Shown piece after piece: positions 43,785-52,779 of a DNA stretch of 64,000 nt; within the stretch, counting starts at the first letter, position 1; each line of letters begins with the position of its first letter. A model generated the notes under the pieces. That model did not search any database. It saw only the letters and a list, made by a program, of their open reading frames with translations, and had not been told where the DNA came from. This DNA comes from CAVVYV01 sp963818205 (GTDB lineage Bacteria; Actinomycetota; Thermoleophilia; Solirubrobacterales; 70-9). The stretch covers positions 248,001 through 312,000 of the forward strand of contig CAWFRG010000001.1 of the NCBI GenBank assembly GCA_963818205.1. The letters run 5' to 3'. The position numbers and the translations under genes are program-made.

Positions 43785-44438
43785 ATGACGCCGGTCACAA
43801 AGGCCAAGCCCGCCGCTCCCGAGGAGACCCCCCGGGGCGAGCGCGTGCTCCGCGCCGACGCCCGCCGCAACCGCGAGGCGGTGCTGAAGGCCGCCAATGA
43901 GCTGTTCGCGGAGCAGGGGGTCGACGCCCAGATGCCCGACATCGCCAAGGCAGCCAAGGTCGGCGTGGGCACCGTCTACCGGCACTTTCCGACCAAGGAC
44001 GACCTGATCGAGGCACTGGTGGAAGCTCGGTTCGAACGGATCGCCGAGCGCGGCCGGGAGGCACTTGAGGAGGCGAAGGACGACCCCTGGAAGGCCTTCA
44101 GCGACTTCATGGAGTTCTCGGTCGAACTGCAGGCGAACGACCGCGCTCTGTCGCAGGTAATGGCGTCACGAGCTGATGTGATGCAGGGCCACGCCGAGGA
44201 CTCCGGCGTGTTCGAGATGAGCGGGAAGCTGGTGGCGCTCGCCCAGAGGTCCGGCGACCTGCGCAAGGACGCCGAGGTCTGGGATGTGCCGATGATCATC
44301 TGCGGGCTCGGCCACGTCACCCAGGCCGCCCGCGCAGGCGAGATGGCGCCGGGGATGTCGTGGGAGCGCTTTCTGGCGATCGTTCTCGACGGCCTTCGCG
44401 CCCCCGGCTCGGGCAAGCTGCCCGATCGCGTCGTCTAG
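43785..44438 (+). CDS. TetR-family transcriptional regulator
   Basis: 217 residues. VLRADARRNREAVLKAANEL, FAEQGVDAQMPDIAKAAKVG and VGTVYRHFPTKDDLIEALVE make the N-terminal DNA-binding domain of the subgroup that represses efflux pumps (DARRNR start is typical). The C-terminal domain (WKAFSDFMEFSVELQANDRA) binds the inducer. Divergent from the MFS exporter, which it probably represses. Confidence 0.94.
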   Translation: MTPVTKAKPAAPEETPRGERVLRADARRNREAVLKAANELFAEQGVDAQMPDIAKAAKVGVGTVYRHFPTKDDLIEALVEARFERIAERGREALEEAKDDPWKAFSDFMEFSVELQANDRALSQVMASRADVMQGHAEDSGVFEMSGKLVALAQRSGDLRKDAEVWDVPMIICGLGHVTQAARAGEMAPGMSWERFLAIVLDGLRAPGSGKLPDRVV

Positions 44439-44521
44439 GACGCCAGTTTCGGACGAATGTCCGTCCGCTCACGAGCAGGGGCTTTAAGCGTTCTCTCAGA
44501 CACTCGCGGAAGACTGGGGAC

Positions 44522-45193
44522 ATGCGAATCCTGGTCGTCGACGATGAGCCGCAGCTGAGGCGCGCGCTCGAGCGCGCCCTGAAGCTCGAGGGCTACGAGG
44601 TCGGGCTGGCCGCCGACGGCGAGGAGGCCCTCGGGGCGATCGCCGGCGGACCTCCGGACGCGGTCGTCCTCGACGTGCTGATGCCGAAGCGCGACGGGCT
44701 CTCGGTCTGCCGCGAGCTCCGCGAGCGCGGCGATCGCACCCCGGTCCTGATGCTGACCGCCCGCGATGCCGTCTCCGACCGGGTCGACGGGCTCGACGCC
44801 GGCGCCGACGACTACGTGGTCAAGCCGTTTGCGCTCGAGGAGCTGCTCGCGCGCCTCCGGGCGCTGCTTCGGCGCTCCGAGGCCGGGGGCAACGGCGAGC
44901 TCGGCTACGCGGACCTGACCCTCGACACCGCAACCCGCGACGTGCGCCGCGGCGGCCGCGAGCTGGAGTTGACGAAGACGGAGTTCGCCCTGCTCGAGCA
45001 CCTGCTCAGGCATCCGAAACTGGTGTTGACCCGCTCGCAGCTCTTCGAGGCCGTCTGGGGCTACGACTTCGGCCCCCGCTCCAACTCGCTCGAGGTCTAC
45101 GTCGGCTACCTGCGCCGCAAGACCGAAGCCGGCGGCGAGCCGCGGCTGATCCAGACGGTCCGCGGGGTCGGCTACTCGCTGCGAGAGAAGTGA
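44522..45193 (+). CDS. OmpR-type response regulator
   Basis: 223 residues. Receiver domain with DDE-type acidic pocket (VVDDEPQLRRAL), phospho-acceptor Asp51 in VVLDVLMPKRDG, Thr in MLTARDAVSDR and Lys in YVVKPFALEELLARL. C-terminal winged helix with LTKTEFALLEHLLRHPKLVL and VYVGYLRRKTEAGG. MprA/PhoP-like. The stop overlaps the start of the sensor kinase (GTGA). Target of regulation may be the exported protein at 46769. Confidence 0.96.
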   Translation: MRILVVDDEPQLRRALERALKLEGYEVGLAADGEEALGAIAGGPPDAVVLDVLMPKRDGLSVCRELRERGDRTPVLMLTARDAVSDRVDGLDAGADDYVVKPFALEELLARLRALLRRSEAGGNGELGYADLTLDTATRDVRRGGRELELTKTEFALLEHLLRHPKLVLTRSQLFEAVWGYDFGPRSNSLEVYVGYLRRKTEAGGEPRLIQTVRGVGYSLREK

Positions 45194-46683
45194 GCCTCCG
45201 CCGCCGCCTCGCGCTGCTTTCCGGAGCGGCGGTCGCGATCACGGTCCTGCTGGCATCGGTGACCGTCTACGCGCTCGTCCGAGATCAACTCCGCGACCAG
45301 GTGGACGACGACCTCCGCGGCCAGGCCGACCGGACGATGGCCCGCCTCGAAGGCGCCTTCAGCCAGGCGATCGATCCGGGTGGAGCGATAGCCCCGGGCG
45401 CCCTTGGCGGGATCGTCGCCCGCGCCGAGGCGCCGCCCGCCCAGCGCGCGCGAATGCAGGGCGGATCGCCGACGAAGGGCCCAACAGGATCGGATCAGGT
45501 CCTCGCCCCGCTGCCGCCGCCGGCTCCGGGCATCGCCCCGGCGCTCGGGCAGATCATCGGCGCTGACGGCTCCGCGATCTCGGGACCCGGAGCCGCGATC
45601 AAGATCCCCGTCTCCTCCTCTGCCCGGGAGGTCGCCGCCGAAGCCCAGGAGCCCAAGCTCGAGGACGTCGACGTGGGCGGCGGCACCACCCTGCGAGTCC
45701 TGACCCAACCGCTGGTGAGGGGCGCAGCCCTGCAGGTCGCGAGCTCGCTGGAGCCCACCAACGACACCCTCTCCAGCCTGGTCGTGATCCTGTTCCTGGT
45801 CAGCGCCGGGGGGGTCGCGGCGGCGGCGGCGCTCGGGCCGGTGGTGGCGAGGACCGCGATGGCCCCCGCCGGAGAGGTCTCGGACGCGGCCGAGGAGGTT
45901 GCCCGGACCCACGACCTCACCCGGCGGATCGACGTACGGGGCAGCGACGAGCTCGGGCGGCTGGCGGCGAGCTTCAACGAGATGATGGCGGCGCTGGAGC
46001 GCTCCGAGTCAGCCCAGCGCCGCCTGGTCGCCGACGCCTCACACGAGCTGCGGACTCCGCTGGCGACGCTGCGCACCAACATCGAGACGCTCGGCCGCCG
46101 GGAGGAGATCGACCCCGTCGAGCGCGAGCAGCTGGTCGGCGACGTCACTGACGAGCTCGAGGAAATGACGGAGCTGGTCGCCGACGTGGTCGAGCTCGCC
46201 CGCCTGCCGGGTGAGGACGGCGGCGCCGTTCGCGAGGACGTCGCCCTGGACGAGCTCGCTCGCGACGCGGTCGAGCGCTCGCGCCGGCGGGCTCGGGAGC
46301 TGCGCTTCGAGGAGCGGATCTCGCCCTCGTTGGTGATCGGGGACCGCCAGCGACTGGGGCGGGCGATCTCCAACATGCTCGACAACGCCTGCAAGTGGAG
46401 CCGCCCCGGGGACGCGGTGGAGATCGAGGTGGCCGACGGCCGGGTGGCGATCCGCGACCACGGCCCTGGATTCTCCGAGGAGGACCTGCCGCTGGTGTTC
46501 GATCGCTTCTGGCGCTCGGACGAAGCCCGTGGCAAGCCCGGCTCGGGGCTCGGCCTGGCGATCGTGCAGCGGGTGGCCGAGGAGCATGGCGGCACGGCGA
46601 GGGCGGCGAACGCCAACGGCGGCGGTGCGGTGGTCAGCATCGAGCTCCCCGCCGAGCTGCAGGAGTCTCAAGCCGGTTCTTAG
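45190..46683 (+). CDS. Sensor histidine kinase (MprB-like)
   Basis: 497 residues. Two membrane helices (LALLSGAAVAITVLLASVTV and VVILFLVSAGGVAAAAALGP) flank an extracytoplasmic sensor. A HAMP linker leads to the phospho-acceptor His285 in DASHELRTPLATLRTNIETL. N box SNMLDNACKWS, G1 DHGPGFSEEDLPLVFDRFWR and G2 GKPGSGLGLAIVQRVAEEHG complete the ATPase domain. Coupled to the response regulator; an exported protein follows 85 bases downstream. Confidence 0.96.
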   Translation: MSLRRRLALLSGAAVAITVLLASVTVYALVRDQLRDQVDDDLRGQADRTMARLEGAFSQAIDPGGAIAPGALGGIVARAEAPPAQRARMQGGSPTKGPTGSDQVLAPLPPPAPGIAPALGQIIGADGSAISGPGAAIKIPVSSSAREVAAEAQEPKLEDVDVGGGTTLRVLTQPLVRGAALQVASSLEPTNDTLSSLVVILFLVSAGGVAAAAALGPVVARTAMAPAGEVSDAAEEVARTHDLTRRIDVRGSDELGRLAASFNEMMAALERSESAQRRLVADASHELRTPLATLRTNIETLGRREEIDPVEREQLVGDVTDELEEMTELVADVVELARLPGEDGGAVREDVALDELARDAVERSRRRARELRFEERISPSLVIGDRQRLGRAISNMLDNACKWSRPGDAVEIEVADGRVAIRDHGPGFSEEDLPLVFDRFWRSDEARGKPGSGLGLAIVQRVAEEHGGTARAANANGGGAVVSIELPAELQESQAGS

Positions 46684-46768
46684 GGCGATCTCAGGCCGTT
46701 CTCAGGCTCGCCTGGCTAGATCTGGGTCGAGCCCGGCGAGACCGGGGAGCGAAACCGAAGGAGTGGTG

Positions 46769-47340
46769 ATGAAGAAGATGCGAAGCGGCGCCATCGTCAG
46801 GCGCCTCGGGCCGCTCGGCCTCTCGCTGGTCGCCGCGGGGATCACCGCCGCCGGCTTCGCGGCGATCTCGGTGGCCGCGAAGGACGGCAACAGCAACGGC
46901 GGCAGCGGCGGCGACCCGAGGGAAGCCGTCCATATCGCGATCGGCCCGCCCGGGCCGCTCGGCGAGAACCTCTCGGCGGAGGATCGTCAGAAGCTCGAGG
47001 ACTTTCGCCAGTGCCTGATCGATCAGGGCGTGGAGAAGCCTCCGCCGCCTCCGAGGTTCGATCGGGAGAACCCGCCGGAGCTGCCTTCGCGCGAGGAGAT
47101 GGAGGCGATGCGCGAGGAGATGGAAAAGGCCCACGAGGCCTGCAAGGACAAGCTGCCGGAGGACCTCCAGGACGTGCCGGGTCCGATCGGTGGCGTCCAC
47201 TGTGAAGCTGGTGGCCCGCCGCCTGCGCGCAAGGAGAGCGGCGAGAACCAGGGCGACAACCAGAGCCAGGGCTTCGTCGATCCCGGCTCGCGCCCTCGGG
47301 CACAGCTAGAGCTCGCCCAGACAAACGGCGCCGGCCGGAT
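46769..47340 (+). CDS. Exported protein downstream of the two-component system, 3' end uncertain
   Basis: ATG 46769 with AAGGAG six bases upstream. The N-terminus RRLGPLGLSLVAAGITAAGF is a signal peptide or anchor. The mature part is acidic, Pro-rich and contains LSAEDRQKLEDFRQCLIDQG then MEAMREEMEKAHEACKDKLP, with two Cys that could pair. The open frame runs on to 47980 through a terminator hairpin and antisense to the next gene, so the true stop was probably lost to an indel and I place the end near 47340. May be the output of the TCS; function unknown. Confidence 0.6.
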
Positions 47341-47365
47341 CCCGGCGCTCCATATACCCCCCACG

Positions 47366-47393
47366 CGAGCGGGGCCCGACCGGGCCCCGTTCG
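47366..47393. terminator. Terminator hairpin between convergent genes
   Basis: Stem built on GGGGCCC / GGGCCCC extended outward to CGAG/TTCG, 11 pairs with a four-base loop, between the exported-protein gene and the NTF2-like gene. No T-run. Confidence 0.55.
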
Positions 47394-47395
47394 TG

Positions 47396-47857
47396 CTAGG
47401 CGACGAGTCCGACCGCGGCAAGCGCGTCGGAGATCTCGGTGTAGGCGGTCACCCGGGCGAGCTTGCGGTCGCGCTGCTCGAAGACGTGGGCGAGGGGAAC
47501 GTCGAGCTCGTCACCCTCCTCGGCGCTCTTGAAGTGGAAGCGCCCGAGCACAACCCAGCGGTCCTTGCCGGCGAAACGAAGGCCGACTGGCTGGAAGCGA
47601 TCCTCCTCGAAGAGCTCCCCCATGTCCCGCCGCCAATTGTTGAAGCCGCGCACCCCGCGATAGACCTTGCCGTCGAGGAAGACCGTCTGCATGTGCAGCT
47701 CGAAGTCGGGATGCAACAGGGCCGAGAGGCCCTCCGACTCGCGCTCGAGCTCATCGTAGATCCGCTTCACCGCTTCCAGGGAGGAGCCGGTATCCGCCTC
47801 CTCCATGGCGGTGTTGAACTGCCGCTCGAGCGCCTCTACATCCTGCTTCTCATACAT
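47396..47857 (-). CDS. NTF2/SnoaL-like protein
   Basis: 153 residues from ATG 47857 (MYEKQDVEALERQF). RESEGLSALLHPDFELHMQT, VYRGVRGFNNWRRDMGELFE and VPLAHVFEQRDRKLARVTAY follow the cone-shaped NTF2/SnoaL pattern: aromatic-lined pocket, DG-VYRG loop, final strand with an aromatic. Members are cyclases, isomerases or ligand binders. Substrate unknown. Confidence 0.8.
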   Translation of the reverse strand: MYEKQDVEALERQFNTAMEEADTGSSLEAVKRIYDELERESEGLSALLHPDFELHMQTVFLDGKVYRGVRGFNNWRRDMGELFEEDRFQPVGLRFAGKDRWVVLGRFHFKSAEEGDELDVPLAHVFEQRDRKLARVTAYTEISDALAAVGLVA

Positions 47858-48143
47858 CACGCGTTTCAGTATCTCCCCAGTAGTGCCGATGACGCAACGA
47901 GGGCGGTTGGGCAACCTATCGGAGCAATTGGGGAAGCAGCCTTGAGCGAGGAGAGGGTGGAGAGTCCGACGCCGGTCTAGATGTGCGAACAGCGACATTG
48001 TGCTAGAAGAAAACTCCGAGGAGAGCCTGAAGCCGAAGAGCGGATCAGCGAGCTAAGATGAGCGCCGCTCCTCACTCAATCTGCATGGGGAACGCGAACT
48101 TCGAGTTGAGCACCGATGGGGTGAGCATCGAAGTCCGCGCTGA

Positions 48144-48524
48144 ATGCCACAGGGTCCTACCGACACTCCTTTCTTTGAGATCGCCTCGGAGCGCGACTCC
48201 GACGGCGTCTTCATCGTCCACGTAAAGGGCGAGCTGGACATCTCCCATGAGGAGGAGCTGCGCGCGGAGCTCAATCGCGGCGTCGCCGGGAACAACGGCG
48301 GGATCGTGGTCGACCTCACCGAGTGCGAGTTCATCGATTCGAGCGGGGTCCGGGCGCTGCTCCTCGGCCGCGAGGCCCAGCGCGCGGACGCCGACGGCCA
48401 GGGCGGGCTTGTGATCGCCTCGGGCAGCACCCAGATCGTCCGCATCCTCTCGGTGATGGGGGTGGACGAGGCGATCCCGGTCCGGCCCACCGTCGAAGCG
48501 GCGATCGCCGAGCTGCGGGCCTAG
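48144..48524 (+). CDS. STAS-domain anti-anti-sigma factor
   Basis: 126 residues. FIVHVKGELDISHEEELRAE and IVVDLTECEFIDSSGVRALL give the STAS fold, with Ser66 in DSSG as the expected phosphorylation site that controls binding to an anti-sigma kinase. No kinase, phosphatase or sigma gene is adjacent, so its partner is elsewhere. The 47858-48143 stretch before it has no gene I can support, although a short reading frame from ATG 48059 exists. Confidence 0.88.
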   Translation: MPQGPTDTPFFEIASERDSDGVFIVHVKGELDISHEEELRAELNRGVAGNNGGIVVDLTECEFIDSSGVRALLLGREAQRADADGQGGLVIASGSTQIVRILSVMGVDEAIPVRPTVEAAIAELRA

Positions 48525-48769
48525 TCGGTCTTGAGCCCCGACGCTCTCGAACGCCTGCCAGCGGTCTGTAGCGGTTGACTTCGTGCCCGAGAAGCGCGTT
48601 CGGCACATCCGCGGGCATCGCTAGATGTGGTACATCCGGGCCGGGGGCCGGTTTTCCGCTTGCCTATGCGGTGTGCGCGCCAGCGGCGCGCCAGTCGGTG
48701 CGCCAGTCAGCACCTGAGGACCGCACGACACCCGTTCGCTGGGCGCCCAAGGGCGCTAGCGTCCCCCCC

Positions 48770-49195
48770 GTGAGCTGGCTCACCGACCTCCTCAGTAAGC
48801 GCTCCCTCGACGACCGCCTGCTGACGGGTGAACTCTCGCCCGACAGCGGCCAGGGCAAGGTGAGGGCCGAGCAATTGCTGAGCGCGCGCCACCGGGCGCA
48901 GAGCGCCAAGGCGCTCAGAGAGCTCGTCGAGGAAGCTCAGCGGCCCCGGGCCTCGTTCTTCAACGCGAACCTCCGCGTACAACGGCTGGTGATCAGAAAA
49001 AACCAGGCACTGATCCTCACTCTCGCGCGGGAACTCGAGGAGCTGGCAGTGGTCAACCCGCGCGGTGTGATCCTCACCGATCGGCTGATCAAGGATGGCG
49101 AGTCACCGGCCTACACGACTGAGTCCGCCATTGAGGACCACGGGGAGCTCGCCCGCGAGGTGGAGCGGGCCCGCGCGGCGCTGAAGGCCGACTGA
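48770..49195 (+). CDS. Conserved unknown protein, helical
   Basis: 141 residues from GTG 48770 (VSWLTDLLSKRSLDDRLLTG). The body is charged and helical: RAEQLLSARHRAQSAKALRE, LVEEAQRPRASFFNANLRVQ, NQALILTLARELEELAVVNP, and a final acidic helix. No membrane segment, no catalytic motif. Upstream, GCGCGCCAG-type direct repeats (48675-48683, 48686-48694 and a variant at 48698-48706) lie in the leader. Family not recognised. Confidence 0.55.
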   Translation: MSWLTDLLSKRSLDDRLLTGELSPDSGQGKVRAEQLLSARHRAQSAKALRELVEEAQRPRASFFNANLRVQRLVIRKNQALILTLARELEELAVVNPRGVILTDRLIKDGESPAYTTESAIEDHGELAREVERARAALKAD

Positions 49196-49722
49196 CGGGA
49201 GGTGGTTTCCCGCAGCGGCTTCTAGGCCATCCGTCTAGAGCCCCGTACCCATTTGAGGCCCCTACAACGCTCCTTGGGTAGAGGCGAAGGAACGCCTGGT
49301 AGAGGCGAAGGAACGCAATGGGTTTACAGAACTGGCGGTGGCCTATCCCGATGTGGGAGCGGTCGCGCGAGCGCGCTCCTCGGCAGCCTTTCGCTTGATC
49401 CGCTCCAGCCCAGCGGCCTTTCCACACGCAGGTGTTTCAGCGCTCGGTTCGGGGTCCCTCCCCTCCCAGGGATCGCCCCCCAGGGGATTGCGGAGCGCTG
49501 GCAGGAAGCGACGCGAAGGCATACACCCCAAGGTGAAAGGAGCGTGGTCGCGCGACCCCGACGAACCGAGGCGTGGTGCCGGGCGATCTAGTTCCGGGCC
49601 GTTGGGCGCTCCTTGTGGAGCGCGCCTCATAGAAGCTGATGTCCAAGCCCTCCCGCCGCAATCCGTGTCTGTTCGTCGTCGGTCGCGAGCGGCTCCCGTT
49701 CAGTCGATGATGACATAACCCA
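49196..49722. other. Gene-poor region with short tandem repeats
   Basis: No reading frame here shows coding character on either strand. It holds the 19-base element described below twice with a 21-base period, and a scattered set of purine-rich motifs. The composition is less GC-rich in places than the flanks. Confidence 0.5.
49277..49316. repeat. Two-copy 21-bp tandem repeat
   Basis: GGTAGAGGCGAAGGAACGC occurs at 49277-49295 and 49298-49316, identical, separated by two bases. Confidence 0.8.
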
Positions 49723-49827
49723 CTATGCGTGGATGGTGGCGAAACCCACTATGAGTCCGACAATCATGATCGCCGTGAGTACCCACACCAACATAATCAG
49801 CCCACGGTTCTGAGTTCCTGCATCCAT
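49723..49827 (-). CDS. 34-residue single-helix membrane peptide
   Basis: ATG 49827 with a strong Shine-Dalgarno (AAGGAAGG ending eight bases upstream). Reads MDAGTQNRG, then a long hydrophobic helix LIMLVWVLTAIMIVGLIVGF and ATIHA before TAG. The good ribosome site and clean helix make a real small protein likely. It is divergent from the CNMP-CBS gene at 49972. Function unknown. Confidence 0.6.
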   Translation of the reverse strand: MDAGTQNRGLIMLVWVLTAIMIVGLIVGFATIHA

Positions 49828-49971
49828 TGGATCACCTTCCTTTCTTTCCGTTCGTGATTCTTGCGAGCGGTCGGCCGGGCTGTCAAGTCAACACGCGCCT
49901 GCCGTCCCAGGTGTATTGCTCCGAGCCGTGGAGCATTGGTCACCCGCGCCCTAGACTGACCGCGGAGGGCA

Positions 49972-51851
49972 ATGCACGACATCGCCGAGTTCCTACGGCG
50001 CTATGACCCGTTCAGCGGGCTCGACGAGGAGGCCCTCGAGCGCCTCGCTGAACGAGCTGAGGTCGAGTTCTTCGCCGCGGGCACGACGATCTTTCCGCAG
50101 GGCACTCGGCCCCAGAAAAAGGTCCGGGTAGTCCGACGGGGCGCGATCGAGCTCGTCGATCGCGGCCGGGTGGTGGACATCCTCGGCGAGGGCGAGCTGT
50201 TCGGGCATCCCTCGATGCTCTCGGGACTTCCGACCGGGTTCGAGGCGCGGGCGCACGAGGACTCTCTCTGCTACGCGCTTCAGGCGCGAGACGTGATCCC
50301 GCTCCTTGCTCGACCCTCGAGCCTTCCCTTCCTCACCCGGTCGCTGCTCAGGCGCCGCCGGCCGGGCGGGGCGGACGAAGCCGATGTCGCCAGCGCCGAG
50401 GTGGCCCAGCAGCCGGCAACGGCACTGATCCGAAGGGGGCCGGTGATCTGCGCGCCGGATCTTCCGGCGCGGGAGGTCGCCCGGCAAATGGTCGCCGAGG
50501 GGGTGAGCTCGGTGCTGATCCGAACGGACAACGGAGGGCTCGGAATCGTCACCGACCGAGACCTGGGAGCCAGGGCACTCGCCGAGGGGATCTCCGCCGA
50601 CACACCCGTCCGCGAGGTGATGACCACGCCGGTCGTCACGGTCGGGGCCGAGGAGACGGGCGCCGACGTGATGATCGCGATGCTCGACCACGACATCCGC
50701 CACGTGCCGGTGCTTTCGGCGCGCTCCGAGGTCCTCGGGGTGATCGTCGGCATCGACCTTGTGGCAGCCGAATCCCGCACGCCCTTTGTGCTTCGCCGGG
50801 CGATCGCCGAGGCCACCGACGAGAAGGAGTTACGGGAGGCGGCCCGGCGATTGCGTTCGGCGGTGATCGCCCTTCACCGGGCCGAGCTGGCCCCCGCTCA
50901 GATCAGCCAGGTGATCTCGGTTGTCGCCGACGCGTTGATCCGGCGGCTGATCGAGCTCGCGATCGACTCGGAGGGGACGCCGCCGGCCGAGTTCTGCTGG
51001 ATGGCGCTCGGCAGCCACGGAAGGCGGGAGGCGGTGCCCTCCTCCGATGTCGACTCGGGGATGTCGTGGCGAGAAGCCCCCGACCCCGACCCGATCGGCT
51101 CCCGGGCGAAGCGGGTGATCGGCGCCGAGAGCACCGCCCGCTACATGCACGCGATCGCCGCCCACGTCGCCGATGGCATCCGGGTGGTTGGCTGGAAGCT
51201 CGATCCCCACGGAGTCACCGCGTCCGGAAGCTTCTCGGCGAGCTCGATCGAGGACTGGCACCGAGCGATCCAGGGATGGATAACCCATCCCGGTGACGAA
51301 CGCGGTGTTGACTGCGACCTCGATCCTCCTCGACGGCCGGACCGTCCAGGGCCCGGACGAGCTGAACCCGAAGCCGGCCTTCTACCCCCCCGAGAGTCGC
51401 CCCGCGCTGCTGCGGTCGATGCTGCGCCTGGCGCTCGCGAGGAAGCCTCCTACCGGCTTCCGTCGCGACATCGTCGTCGAAGACGGGCGGCGAGCACCGC
51501 GGGACCTTCGACATCAAGCACGGCGGCCTCCTCCCGATCGTCGACCTGGCCCGCTACGCGGCGCTGGTGGCCGAGGTCGAGGTCACCCCGACGGTCGAGC
51601 GCCTCCGCGCGGGGGGCGAGTCGGGAGCGATCAAGCCGGACCAGGCCAGGGTGCTCGAGGAGGCGTACGACCTGTTTGCCGGCCTCCGGCTCGAGCACCA
51701 GGTCCAGCAGCTCGAGAGGGGAGCGGAGCCCGACGACCACCTCGACCCGCGCGATTTGAACCCGCTGAGCCGCCGCTACCTTCGCGACGCCTTCCGGGAG
51801 GTCCGCGCGGTGCAGAAGTCGCTTGCCGCCAGGCTCACCCGGGGCACCTGA
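49972..51851 (+). CDS. Cyclic-nucleotide-binding/CBS/DUF294 nucleotidyltransferase-like protein, two frameshifts
   Basis: Signalling protein with four modules: an N-terminal CNMP domain (FFAAGTTIFPQGTRPQKKVR), two CBS repeats (GVSSVLIRTDNGGLGIVTDR and LDHDIRHVPVLSARSEVLGV), a DUF294 nucleotidyltransferase (MALGSHGRREAVPSSDVDSG, the GSxxRxExxxxxDxD pattern with final Asp pair partly changed) and a DUF294 C-terminal helical domain reached after frame changes near 51290 and 51485. Joined length about 625 residues. GlnD-like in outline. It ends one base into the exonuclease gene. Confidence 0.88.
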
Positions 51852-52582
51852 TGGCAACCACCGCATCGCCCGCGGCCCACGCCTACGAGAGCACGCCAGA
51901 GCCCGCGCCCTCGACCCCCTGGCGTGATGCGACCTTCAGCGTGATCGACTTCGAGCTGACCGGTCTCGACCTCGCCGTCCACGAGATCGTCTCCTTCGCA
52001 ACGGTTACGGTCACCGGCGGGACGGTGCGCCTCGCAGACGCCCGCTACCGGATCGTTCGCCCACGTCGGATGCCCGATGCCGCCAGCGTTCGCATTCACG
52101 GCCTCCGCGAGAGCGACCTTGCGGCTGCCCCGCCTCTCGAGGAGGTGCTCGACGACCTGCTCGAGGCGCTCACGGGCAGGGTCCTCGTCGCCCACGTGGC
52201 CCGGGTCGAGGAGGGCTTTCTGCGCGCGGCCCTCGAAACCCGTGGGCTGGCCCTCCGCAACTCGTTCGTCGATACCGCCGCGCTGGCGCTGGAGCTACGC
52301 CGGCGGCGGCACCGGCCCCCGCTGGGGGGCGCTCGATCCGAGCCCTCCGGCACAGCCGTGTCCTCGCCCGGGCTCGCTGACGTTGCCCGCTCACTCGGCC
52401 TGCCCGTCCATCGCCCGCACCACGCCGACGGTGACGCGCTCACCACGGCGCAGGTCTTCATCGCGCTCGCCACCCACCTGGACGCATACGAGCCTCAGAC
52501 CGTGGGCTCGCTGCTGCGAATGAGCACGCCAAAGGCCAGAGCCCCGCTGGGTAGAGCGCTCAGCCGCATCTCAGCACGCTGA
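51851..52582 (+). CDS. DEDDh exonuclease-like protein (DnaQ fold) with altered Exo II
   Basis: 243 residues, coupled to the DUF294 gene (TGATG). Exo I: FSVIDFELTGLDLAVHEIVS with Asp33 and Glu35. Exo III: HRPHHADGDALTTAQVFIAL with the His and Asp. In Exo II the usual HNAxFDxxFL reads HVARVEEGFL, so the Asp is replaced by Glu and the Asn by Val; activity may be changed or lost. DUF294-DnaQ gene pairs are common in bacteria, often near acetate or amino-acid uptake genes. 3'-5' exonuclease role is not certain. Confidence 0.85.
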   Translation: MATTASPAAHAYESTPEPAPSTPWRDATFSVIDFELTGLDLAVHEIVSFATVTVTGGTVRLADARYRIVRPRRMPDAASVRIHGLRESDLAAAPPLEEVLDDLLEALTGRVLVAHVARVEEGFLRAALETRGLALRNSFVDTAALALELRRRRHRPPLGGARSEPSGTAVSSPGLADVARSLGLPVHRPHHADGDALTTAQVFIALATHLDAYEPQTVGSLLRMSTPKARAPLGRALSRISAR

Positions 52583-52779
52583 AGGGCGCAGGCCAGCTAG
52601 GGGCTAGTTGAGGTCCGGCCGACTCCGCCGAACAGCCGAAACCAACCCTGCGCCCTAGCCGATTCGTACAACGTGCGGGAATTTCGGTTGCACCGATGCA
52701 CGCCGGGACATAGTCTGCGGCCATCCGCACAAAGGCCGGGCGCGGGAAGCGGCCTGGCCGCGACGGAGGGAGAAGAGCG

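Noticed and set aside
44020..44040. GGTTCGAA resembling a tRNA T-loop
   Set aside because: Lies inside the TetR coding sequence and no acceptor or anticodon stem can be folded around it; no tRNA found in the window.
48059..48220. Reading frame from ATG 48059 (MSAAPHSICMGNANFELSTD)
   Set aside because: Overlaps the STAS gene in another frame, no ribosome site better than the STAS start, no homology recognised.
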